64,000 bases of DNA, taken from contig NZ_JAQISN010000002.1 of assembly GCF_037450285.1 (NCBI RefSeq), forward strand, positions 755,183 through 819,182. The letters are read 5' to 3'. Origin of the DNA: Erwinia sp. SLM-02. Lineage in GTDB: Bacteria; Pseudomonadota; Gammaproteobacteria; Enterobacterales; Enterobacteriaceae. Each line of letters starts with the position of its first letter. Positions within the stretch are counted from its first letter, which is position 1. The notes beneath the pieces were generated by a model that was not told where the DNA came from, made no database searches, and worked only from the letters and a program-made list of their open reading frames with translations. Positions 42,460-49,717 of this stretch are shown piece by piece. The position numbers and the translations under genes were made by a program.

Positions 42460-42491
42460 CGGCGCACCGCCCCCTGCGGGCCGGTGCGCCG
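42460..42491 (+). terminator. hairpin after the SDR/dioxygenase operon
   Basis: A perfect 10-bp stem CGGCGCACCG/CGGTGCGCCG, 110 bp after the dioxygenase gene, followed by ATTGTTAACC rather than a strong T-run. It is the likely 3' end of the cassette. A second small hairpin (TCCGGCA/TGCCGGA) lies next to the yjbB stop. Confidence 0.5.
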
Positions 42492-42538
42492 ATTGTTAAC
42501 CGCGTTCCCCACGCGGCTCCGGCAAAAAGATGCCGGAA

Positions 42539-44164
42539 TTACTCATCATCTTTATCATCATCCGCCTGTTCCAGTACGCTGTAGGCCACCGCGCAGAACA
42601 GCGAGTTCAGGCGCTTCATATCGCCCAGCAGCCCCAGGTGCAGCGAACTGGTTTCGATACTCTGCACGTTATGCTGATGCAGCCGATCGACGTGAGCATG
42701 GGAATAGCGGCGGTTGGTGATGCGGAAGCGATGCTTCGAACGGCGCAGACGCTTGGCGCTGGTCAGATCGCGGGAGAGGAACACCGACAGGCTGAGGCGC
42801 AGATTGCTGGTTAACAGCTCAAGCTGCGCATCCAGCTCCTGCATCCCTTCAACGGAGAACGCCCGCCGCGCGGCCAGCGATTTATCCGCCACGTCGCCGC
42901 TCATGCGCTCAAGAATATCCCCGGACTGCTCCAGGTTCAGCGCCATCTCAATGATTTCGGCCCAGCGGCGCGAATCCTCTTCCGGCAGGTCTTCCTTCGG
43001 CATCTGCGCCAGATAGAGTTTTATCGCCGTGTACAGCACGTCGACATCATCATCGAGTTTGCGGATCTCCCGATCCTCACGCAGTTCACCGTGAATGACC
43101 TTGCTGAACGTCGCCAGCATCTGCTCCAGCACGTCACCCATTCGCAGCGTTTCACGGGCCGCATTGGCCAGCGCCAGCGCCGGGGTATCCAGCGAGCTGG
43201 TATCAAGGTGTTTCGGCTTCAGCCGCAGGTCGTTTTCCGGCTCCTCACGGATAAGGCGCTTACACAGCCCGGCCATCGGCTCGGCAAACGGCACCATAAT
43301 CACACAGCGGATCAGGTTGTAGAAAACGTGGAAGAAAATGACCAGTTCTTCATCGCTGACCGGCAGCTTCGCCAGCCAGTCCGCCAGCAGATCGATAAAA
43401 GGCAGCACCAGCAGCGAACCGATAAATTTAAACAGCAGGCTGCCGAGCGCAACGCGTTTTCCGGCCGCGTTCGACGTGCTGTTGTTGAGCATCGCCAGCA
43501 GCCCGCTGCCGAGGTTGGCCCCGATCACCAGGCACAGCGCCACCTTAAACGAAATCACGCCGGTGGCGGTCAGCGTGGCGGTGATCAGCACCGCCGCCAG
43601 GCTGGAGTAGCTGATAATGGCAAACACCGCGCCGATCAGCGCATCCAGCATCACATCGCCGGTCAGCGAGGAGAACAGCACTTTCACCCCGGACGCCTGG
43701 GTGATCGGCGCGGCGGCGGCAACAATCAGCTGCAGCGCCAGCAGGATCAGCCCAAGGCCGATGCTGGCCCGCCCCAGCTGCCCGGCACGGGTCTGCTTGC
43801 GGCCGAGGAAGAACACCACGCCGAAGAAGATAAACAGCGGCGAAAGCCACGACAGATCGAAGGTCAGGATACGGGCCATCAGCGCCGTACCGACATCCGC
43901 GCCGAGGATCACTACCAGTGCAGGCGTCAGCCCGACCAGCTCCTGAGCAACAAAAGAGGTGACCAGCAGCGTGGTGGCGTTGCTGCTTTGCACCAGCGCG
44001 GTCACACCGATCCCGGCGAGGAACGCCATCGGTTTTTTTTCCACGCTGCGGCTGAGTACCCGCCGCAGATCGGCGCCGTAAACGCGCATGATGCCGGTAC
44101 GCACGATGTGGGTTCCCCACACCAGCAGCGCCACGGCAGAAAGAAGATTTAACAGGGTTAACAC
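42539..44164 (-). CDS. yjbB: Na/Pi cotransporter family protein YjbB
   Basis: 541 residues (E. coli YjbB 543). The first 320 residues hold two Na/Pi-cotransport repeats with the signature QSSNATTLLVTSFV (about 58-72) and SYSSLAAVLITATLTATG; the C-terminal 220 residues form a PhoU-like helical domain. E. coli YjbB overproduction lowers polyphosphate and has been linked to phosphate export. The start is GTG at 44164 with GAGGT 9 nt upstream. It sits 117 bp downstream of the ABC operon on the same strand, and in E. coli is a metH neighbour. Confidence 0.93.
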   Translation of the reverse strand: MLTLLNLLSAVALLVWGTHIVRTGIMRVYGADLRRVLSRSVEKKPMAFLAGIGVTALVQSSNATTLLVTSFVAQELVGLTPALVVILGADVGTALMARILTFDLSWLSPLFIFFGVVFFLGRKQTRAGQLGRASIGLGLILLALQLIVAAAAPITQASGVKVLFSSLTGDVMLDALIGAVFAIISYSSLAAVLITATLTATGVISFKVALCLVIGANLGSGLLAMLNNSTSNAAGKRVALGSLLFKFIGSLLVLPFIDLLADWLAKLPVSDEELVIFFHVFYNLIRCVIMVPFAEPMAGLCKRLIREEPENDLRLKPKHLDTSSLDTPALALANAARETLRMGDVLEQMLATFSKVIHGELREDREIRKLDDDVDVLYTAIKLYLAQMPKEDLPEEDSRRWAEIIEMALNLEQSGDILERMSGDVADKSLAARRAFSVEGMQELDAQLELLTSNLRLSLSVFLSRDLTSAKRLRRSKHRFRITNRRYSHAHVDRLHQHNVQSIETSSLHLGLLGDMKRLNSLFCAVAYSVLEQADDDKDDE

Positions 44165-44281
44165 CGGATATCGACCTCACAACGTCTGTAACATTATCAA
44201 ACGCAAAGCGGCACGCGCTTTGCGTCCTAACGCTGTAAGTTTAGCCGATATAGCGAAAAAATCTTTTTAATCAGCGTGATA

Positions 44282-45274
44282 TCAGGCAACTTCCCGCATC
44301 GTTTGCTTATCAAGCACTAAGCCTACCGGATAGCCCGCCGGGTGCAGATCGTCCACCGAGCGGTTCAGCACATCCACCAGCAGCTCCATATCCTGCACGC
44401 CGACCCGATAACGAATCACGTTGCCCAGCAGGCTGTGGCTGATAATTGACGCCGGGATACCCTGGTCCGGCGGGCACAGCCGCATTGATTCCGGACGGAC
44501 AGCAACCTGACCGCTGAACCGCTGGCCGGTCAGCTTCAGCGCCTGCTCGGCGCTCAGCAGATTGTAGTTGCCCATAAATCCGGCGGCGAACAGATCGGCA
44601 GGCTGGGTGTACAGCGCTTCGGCGTTGCCGCTCTGCACGATTTTGCCTTTGTTCATCAGCACAATCCGGTCGGACATCGTCAGCGCCTCTTCCTGATCGT
44701 GGGTGACGAACAGGGTGGTGAGATTCAGCTCCTGCTGAATGCGACGGATCTGATCGCGCAGATGGCGGCGAATACGCGCATCCAGCGCCGACAGCGGTTC
44801 GTCCAGCAGCAGCAGACGCGGGCGGGTCACCAGCGAGCGCGCCAGCGCCACGCGCTGACACTGGCCGCCGGAGAGCTGATGCGGATAGCGGCGGGCGAAA
44901 TCCACCAGCTCAACCAGCTCCAGCGCTTCCGCCACCCGCTGCTGGATCTCGGCGGCGGGCAGCTTTTGCATCTTCAGACCGAAGGCCACGTTGCGCTCAA
45001 CGGTCATATTGGGGAACAGCGCGTAGCTTTGGAACACCATGCCGATGGCCCGCTTCTGCGGCGTCACCGGCACAATATCCTCTCCCCGCAGCAGAATACG
45101 GCCGCTGTCGACGGTGGTCAGTCCGGCGATGCAGCGCAGCAGCGTGGATTTACCGCAGCCGCTTGGCCCCAGCAGCGTCACCAGTTCGCCTTCTTCCGCG
45201 CTGAATTCAATATCCTGAAAGATGCTGGTGGCGCCATAGCTCTTATTCAGTTGGGTCACATGTAAATACGACAT
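44282..45274 (-). CDS. ABC transporter ATP-binding protein (phosphonate/Fe-type importer)
   Basis: 330-residue importer ATPase. Walker A GPSGCGKST (36-44), Q-loop VFQSYALFPNM, signature LSGGQCQRVALARSL, Walker B LLLLDEPLSALDA and the switch His in FVTHDQEEA are complete. A TOBE-type regulatory region starts near residue 240 (GQVAVRPESMRLCPP). It resembles the ATPases of 2-aminoethylphosphonate (PhnT) and ferric-type importers. It is the last gene of the five-gene operon, 2 bp after the second permease. Confidence 0.9.
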   Translation of the reverse strand: MSYLHVTQLNKSYGATSIFQDIEFSAEEGELVTLLGPSGCGKSTLLRCIAGLTTVDSGRILLRGEDIVPVTPQKRAIGMVFQSYALFPNMTVERNVAFGLKMQKLPAAEIQQRVAEALELVELVDFARRYPHQLSGGQCQRVALARSLVTRPRLLLLDEPLSALDARIRRHLRDQIRRIQQELNLTTLFVTHDQEEALTMSDRIVLMNKGKIVQSGNAEALYTQPADLFAAGFMGNYNLLSAEQALKLTGQRFSGQVAVRPESMRLCPPDQGIPASIISHSLLGNVIRYRVGVQDMELLVDVLNRSVDDLHPAGYPVGLVLDKQTMREVA

Positions 45275-45276
45275 CG

Positions 45277-46062
45277 TCAGCCTCGTTCACGGTTCAGGGT
45301 ATTAGCCAGCCAGGTGACCAGCAGGACAACAACGAAATAGGAGATAACCAGCGCACTGCTGAAGTGCCCGCTGCTGTTGCGGACGTTGTAGAGGTAAACC
45401 TGCAGCGTTTCAAAACTGGTGCCGACCAGCAGGTTAGCGAAGACAAACTCACCGATCAGGAAGGAGAACGATAGCAGCACGGCAATCGTCGCCCCTTTAC
45501 GCAGGTTAGGCAGCACCACCAGCAGCGCGGCCTGCCAGGTGCTCGCGCCCAGCAGGTGGGCGGCATCGATCAGCTCACGCAGGTTAATCGCCTGCATATT
45601 GTTGGCGATGGCACGATAGATAAACGGCAGCGCGATAGTGAAGTAGCAGCCAATCAGGATCCACGGCGTGCCGGTCAGCATCAGCGGCGGCGATGAGTAC
45701 AGCTGCAGCAGTCCCACCGAGGACACCACCGGCGGAATGGCAAACGGCAGCAGGATCAGGATATTCATCACCGCGTCGAGTTTCGGGAAGTAGTAAGCGA
45801 TCACAAACATGGTCGGCAGCACCAGCAGCAGCGAGAACAGCAGCGAACCGAGGCAAATCAGCAGCGAGTGCCAGAGGGCCACCAGAAAACGCGGATCGCT
45901 CCACAGCTGGACCAGCCACTTGAGGGTTAAGCCGTCGGGCAGAATCGTTGCGCCCCAGCGGGTAGCCAGCGCGTAGAACAGCGTGGCCACCAGCGGCAGC
46001 GCGAGGATAACAAACACCAGCCAGACGATTATCCGGTGATAAACGTATTCACTTTTCGACAT
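45277..46062 (-). CDS. ABC transporter permease (PhnV-like)
   Basis: 261 residues with six predicted helices and the inner-membrane-component EAA-like loop ELIDAAHLLGASTWQAALLVVLPNLRKG (about 162-190). It is of the size and type of PhnV of the Salmonella 2-aminoethylphosphonate importer, but similar permeases move iron, putrescine and thiamine. A perfect AGGAGG precedes the ATG. It lies between the other permease (13 bp) and the ATPase gene (2 bp). Confidence 0.88.
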   Translation of the reverse strand: MSKSEYVYHRIIVWLVFVILALPLVATLFYALATRWGATILPDGLTLKWLVQLWSDPRFLVALWHSLLICLGSLLFSLLLVLPTMFVIAYYFPKLDAVMNILILLPFAIPPVVSSVGLLQLYSSPPLMLTGTPWILIGCYFTIALPFIYRAIANNMQAINLRELIDAAHLLGASTWQAALLVVLPNLRKGATIAVLLSFSFLIGEFVFANLLVGTSFETLQVYLYNVRNSSGHFSSALVISYFVVVLLVTWLANTLNRERG

Positions 46063-46075
46063 TGTTCCTCCTGCC

Positions 46076-46918
46076 TCAGCGCGCGTACTGATAGCTGCGA
46101 CGCACCAGCCACTGATGAACCACGGTGATGATCGACATCAGCACCACCAGCAGCATCGCCAGCGCGCTTCCCATGTTGGGATCGAGCGAAACGTCGCCGG
46201 AGACCAGCGCCGCAATACGAACCGGAATGACGTTATAGTTGCCGGTGGTCAGCGCATAAATCGTGGCGTAAGCGCCCAGGGCGTTCGCCAGCAGGATCAC
46301 GAAGGTGCCCACCAGCGCCGGGGTCATTACCGGCAGACCGACGTGCCGCCAGTAGCGCCAGCGGCTGGCACCGAGCAGGGCGGCCGACTCCTGCCACTCC
46401 TTTTTCAGCCCGTCAAACGCCGGATAGAGCAGCAGGATGCCCAACGGGATCTGGAACCAGGTGTAAACCACAATCAGCCCGTCGGTGGAGTAGAGCTTAA
46501 AGCCCTGCATGATTTCGTATTTACGCATCAGCAGCGTCAGGCAGCCGTTCAGGCCGAGCAGGATGACGAAGGCAAACGCCAGCGGCACGCCGGCAAAGTT
46601 GCTGGTCATATTGGTAAACGACATCAGGAAGCGGTGCAGCCTGCCGCCGCCGAGCTGATGCAGCGAATAGCCGCCCAGCAGCGCGATGAGGAGGCCATAC
46701 ACGCTTGACCAGAATGAGATATCCAGCGAGAAGCGTATCGCCTGCTGGTAAAACGTGGAGGTGAGGATGTCGGTGTAGTTGGCCCATCCCCAGGCCTCGT
46801 TCATCTCGCTGTAGAAGCTGTTAATCGCAATCCAGACCAGCGGCGCTATCTGAAAAGCGATGTAAAACACCGCAAACGGCAGCAGGCAAAGCAGCGCAAG
46901 CCCCTTTCCTTTCGTCAT
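46076..46918 (-). CDS. ABC transporter permease (PhnU-like)
   Basis: 280 residues, six helices. The EAA loop is KKEWQESAALLGASRWRYWRHVGLPVMTPAL (about 168-198). The opening MTKGKGLALLCLLPFAVFYIAFQIAPLVWI is typical of the first permease of this importer class. Its start overlaps the stop of the hydrolase gene by 4 nt (ATGA), so transporter and hydrolase are translationally coupled. Confidence 0.88.
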   Translation of the reverse strand: MTKGKGLALLCLLPFAVFYIAFQIAPLVWIAINSFYSEMNEAWGWANYTDILTSTFYQQAIRFSLDISFWSSVYGLLIALLGGYSLHQLGGGRLHRFLMSFTNMTSNFAGVPLAFAFVILLGLNGCLTLLMRKYEIMQGFKLYSTDGLIVVYTWFQIPLGILLLYPAFDGLKKEWQESAALLGASRWRYWRHVGLPVMTPALVGTFVILLANALGAYATIYALTTGNYNVIPVRIAALVSGDVSLDPNMGSALAMLLVVLMSIITVVHQWLVRRSYQYAR

Positions 46919-47730
46919 GCCAGCTCCCCCGACCGCAGCAGCGGCGCACAGACCGGCTTATCGTGCGGTACGCCGAGGATCTGACACACCGTGCCGCACA
47001 GCTCGGTTTGCTTCGGTGCGGCGTCCTCGCGCAGGGAAAACGCGGAACCGAAGACGAAGAGCGGTACCTGTGTTTCTTCCGGCAGGGTGCCGCCGTGACT
47101 GCGGTCGTCGTTCATACCGTGGTCGGCGGTGACGATCACCTGGTAGCCCTGGCGCAGCCACTCCGGCATCCACTGCGACAGATAGCCATCGGCCATGCGC
47201 GCGCGGTTGCGGTACTGGGAGGAGGAAAACCCGTGCTTGTGTCCGGTATCGTCGATGTTCATCGGGTGGATCAGCAGAAAGTCGGGCTGGTGGTTCAGCC
47301 GCAGGCTTTCGGCATCTTCAAACAGGTGCGAATCGGGATAAACATCATCCGAGTAAAAGTGGCCATACTGAATCGGCAAATCGATAGCTGCCGTATGACG
47401 ATCGCGGGCGGGGACAAACGGCGTGCGGTTGTACAGCTCGCTGACCCAGTGATAGGCGGCCGCCGCGGTGGTCAGGCCGCCCTCACGGGCATAGTGAAAA
47501 ATGCTTTGCTGCGTGCTCAGTCGACTGACGCCGTTGTGAATAATGCCGCTTTTCACCGGCGTAATGCCGGTGAGGATGCATTCATACAGCGGGCGCGAGA
47601 GCGACGGCAGCTCGCAGGTGATCTGGTAGCGCTGCCCGTTACCCTGCGCACATTCCGCATGAAGATAGCCCATTGCATCGCGTGCAACCTGAAAATTAAG
47701 CCCGTCCAGCACTACCAGAATCGTTTTCAT
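46915..47730 (-). CDS. alkaline-phosphatase-superfamily hydrolase (nucleotide pyrophosphatase/phosphonoacetate hydrolase type)
   Basis: 271-residue two-metal hydrolase of the NPP/PhnA branch of the alkaline phosphatase superfamily. The metal and catalytic set is complete: Asp9 (VVLDGLN), Ser45 as nucleophile in LPSLSRPLYE (Thr in many relatives), Asp160 and His164 in DDTGHKHG, Asp203-His204 in TADHGM and His212 in SHGG. There is no signal peptide, so it acts in the cytoplasm on the imported compound, cleaving a phosphodiester, phosphomonoester or C-P bond. It stands second in the operon, between the binding protein (9 bp) and the first permease (overlap). Confidence 0.87.
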   Translation of the reverse strand: MKTILVVLDGLNFQVARDAMGYLHAECAQGNGQRYQITCELPSLSRPLYECILTGITPVKSGIIHNGVSRLSTQQSIFHYAREGGLTTAAAAYHWVSELYNRTPFVPARDRHTAAIDLPIQYGHFYSDDVYPDSHLFEDAESLRLNHQPDFLLIHPMNIDDTGHKHGFSSSQYRNRARMADGYLSQWMPEWLRQGYQVIVTADHGMNDDRSHGGTLPEETQVPLFVFGSAFSLREDAAPKQTELCGTVCQILGVPHDKPVCAPLLRSGELA

Positions 47731-47739
47731 CGTGTGGCC

Positions 47740-48804
47740 TTATTGCTTCATGTTAATGATGACGTTTTCCTGCCACATGCGCGGCAGCGCTTTCGAGGCT
47801 TTATCCCAGGCGGCCTGGTCGGCAATCGGGTGAGCGTTTTTGTACTCGCTGGCCGGCAGCAGTTTGGCCTGCACATCTTCCGGCAGGGTCAGATGCTCGG
47901 CGCGGATTGGACGGGCGTAGCCGCGCGCCAGGTTGATCTGACCGGCGTCGGAGAAGATATATTCACGCGCCAGTTTGGCGGCGTTCGGGTGCTTAGCGAA
48001 TTTATTGATGATGGTGGTGTAGCCCGAAGTGATGGAACCGTCGGAGGGGATCACCACTTCAAAGCGGCTGCGGTCAATCTGGTCACGGTAGTTCAGGCCG
48101 TTAAAGTCCCAGACCACGGCGACCTGGATTTCGCCTTTTTCAATGTTGGCAATCACCGGGTCGGTCACGCCCAGACGGCCTTCTTTCGCCAGATCGCTAA
48201 AGAAGTCCAGCGCCGGTTTCAGGTTCTTCTCGTTGCCGCCCAGCGCGTAGCTTGCCGCCAGCACGCCGTTTGCCGCCTGTGCAGCAATGCCGACATCGCC
48301 GATGGTGACGACGTATTTGCCTTTTTTCAGATCGGCCCAGCTGCGCGGAATATCCTTCACCTGGTCTTTATTGATGATGAAGGCGATGGTGCCGGTATAG
48401 GCCAGCGCCCAGTGGCCGTCTTTGTCCTTCGCCCAGTCAGGAATTTGGTCCCAGGTGCTCGGTTTGTAAGGCTGGGTGACGCCCTTCTGCACGGCTAACG
48501 GACCAAATGAAGCCCCCACGTCACCGATATCGGCGCTGGCATTGCTTTTCTCAGCGGCGAATTTGGCAATTTCCTGCGCGGAGGACATGTCGGTGTCGCT
48601 GTGCTTGATGCCGTACTTGCTGGTGATATCTTCCCAGGTGCCTTTCCAGTTAGCCCAGCTGTCTGGCATGCCGACGCTGTTGACCTGACCTTCCGCACGG
48701 GCGGATTTTTCAAGCGCCGCCAGATCGGCGTCGGCAGCCCAGCTGCTGGCCGAAAACGACACAACGATGGCACTGGCTAACACGGATGCGAACAAAGATT
48801 TCAT
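47740..48804 (-). CDS. ABC transporter periplasmic substrate-binding protein (PhnS/iron-binding type)
   Basis: 354-residue precursor with signal peptide MKSLFASVLASAIVVSFSASSWA. It is a type II periplasmic binding protein: VNSVGMPDSWANWKGTWEDITSKYGIKH, SADIGDVGASFGPLAVQKGV, WALAYTGTIAFIINKDQV and NAAKLAREYIFSDAGQINLARGYARPIR. The family covers 2-aminoethylphosphonate, Fe3+ and polyamine binders. No tyrosine pair typical of ferric binding is evident, which together with the hydrolase favours an organophosphorus ligand. It is the first gene of the operon, and the two operators lie upstream of it. Confidence 0.87.
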   Translation of the reverse strand: MKSLFASVLASAIVVSFSASSWAADADLAALEKSARAEGQVNSVGMPDSWANWKGTWEDITSKYGIKHSDTDMSSAQEIAKFAAEKSNASADIGDVGASFGPLAVQKGVTQPYKPSTWDQIPDWAKDKDGHWALAYTGTIAFIINKDQVKDIPRSWADLKKGKYVVTIGDVGIAAQAANGVLAASYALGGNEKNLKPALDFFSDLAKEGRLGVTDPVIANIEKGEIQVAVVWDFNGLNYRDQIDRSRFEVVIPSDGSITSGYTTIINKFAKHPNAAKLAREYIFSDAGQINLARGYARPIRAEHLTLPEDVQAKLLPASEYKNAHPIADQAAWDKASKALPRMWQENVIINMKQ

Positions 48805-48838
48805 ACTAATGCTCCAGGTGATAGGGTTAATGGCCTTC

Positions 48839-48850
48839 TGGACTAGTCCA
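48839..48850. promoter_or_regulatory. operator copy 1, TGGACTAGTCCA
   Basis: Perfect 12-bp palindrome 35 bp upstream of the binding-protein gene, extended by GCAA that is shared with copy 2. It resembles the TGGTCTAGACCA-type sites of HutC/UTRA regulators. Confidence 0.8.
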
Positions 48851-48911
48851 GCAAGAACCGAGCCAATCTAACCTGGCACAGTGAATGTTTTATGACAGCG
48901 CGCGCTGGCTG

Positions 48912-48923
48912 TGGACTAGACCA
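48912..48923. promoter_or_regulatory. operator copy 2, TGGACTAGACCA
   Basis: One base different from copy 1, followed by the same GCAA, centre-to-centre 73 bp (about seven helical turns). It lies about 90 bp upstream of the regulator gene. The two copies would let the UTRA regulator control both divergent transcripts. Confidence 0.78.
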
Positions 48924-49009
48924 GCAACTCCTGCCAGGATCGTAAGCGGTACGGCAAGGCGGGTTACGCGCGATTTATGTGCAGACTCGCACTAATTTGA
49001 GGCTCTGAT

Positions 49010-49717
49010 GTGATGAAACCATTAACTGTGGATGTCATTTGCCGGTCGCTGGCCGCCCGTATTCGCCAGGGCGACTTCGCCGACAGCGGCCGCCTGCCCG
49101 CCGAGCGCATCCTGAGCGAGCAGTTCTCCACCACCCGCATTACGCTGCGTGAGGCGCTGGGCCAGCTGGAAGCGGAAGGGATGATTTATCGCGAACTGCG
49201 CCGGGGCTGGTTTATCGCCCCGCCGAGGCTGGCCTACGATCCGCTGCTGCGCAGCCACTTTCACGCCATGGCCGAACGTCAGGGGCGCAGCGCACGCACC
49301 GAGGTGCTGGATGCGCAGACGGTGGCTGCAGAAGCCGGGCTGGCGGCACGGCTGGAGATGCAGGAGGGAGAGGAGGTTTATCGTATTCGCCGCCTGCGGC
49401 GGATTGACGAGCGCGCGGTGCTGTACGTGGAGCACTATCTGAATCCGCGCTATTTCCCGCAGCTGCTGGAGCACGACTTAACGCGCTCGCTGACCCAGCT
49501 TTATCAGGAAGAGTACGGCATTCGCTATGGGCGCGTGGGTTTCACCATGCTGCCCGCGCCGCTGCCGGACTTCGCGGCCCCGGCGCTGAAAGTGGCGGCG
49601 GGCAGCCCGGCGCTGTTTATCACCCGGCTGAACCGTGACCAGCACGACCGGGTGATAGACTGCGACTGCGAATACTGGCGCTATGATGCGCTGTATATCG
49701 CCGTCGAGGTTGATTAG
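49010..49717 (+). CDS. GntR-family (HutC/UTRA) transcriptional regulator
   Basis: 235 residues: an N-terminal winged helix-turn-helix (RLPAERILSEQFSTTRITLREALGQLEAEGMIYRELRRGWFI, about 28-69) and a UTRA ligand domain (about 85-232; VYRIRRLRRIDERAVLYVEHYLNPRYFP, DCDCEYWRYDALYIAVE). It resembles PhnR, the phosphonate-linked regulator of Salmonella. The start is GTG 49010 or ATG 49013; both are served by GAGG at 48999-49002. It is divergent from the ABC operon it presumably controls. Its stop overlaps the metH stop by 4 nt with no terminator between. Confidence 0.9.
   Translation: MMKPLTVDVICRSLAARIRQGDFADSGRLPAERILSEQFSTTRITLREALGQLEAEGMIYRELRRGWFIAPPRLAYDPLLRSHFHAMAERQGRSARTEVLDAQTVAAEAGLAARLEMQEGEEVYRIRRLRRIDERAVLYVEHYLNPRYFPQLLEHDLTRSLTQLYQEEYGIRYGRVGFTMLPAPLPDFAAPALKVAAGSPALFITRLNRDQHDRVIDCDCEYWRYDALYIAVEVD

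Noticed and set aside
46963..48498. 511-codon plus-strand frame opposite the hydrolase and binding-protein genes
   Set aside because: Its composition is the complement of two well-supported genes; it has no ribosome site or recognisable motif.
39241..49717. Genomic island or prophage
   Set aside because: No integrase, tRNA, att-like direct repeats or transposase were seen, and the genes include the core gene yjbB; accessory content is better explained by piecemeal gain or loss.
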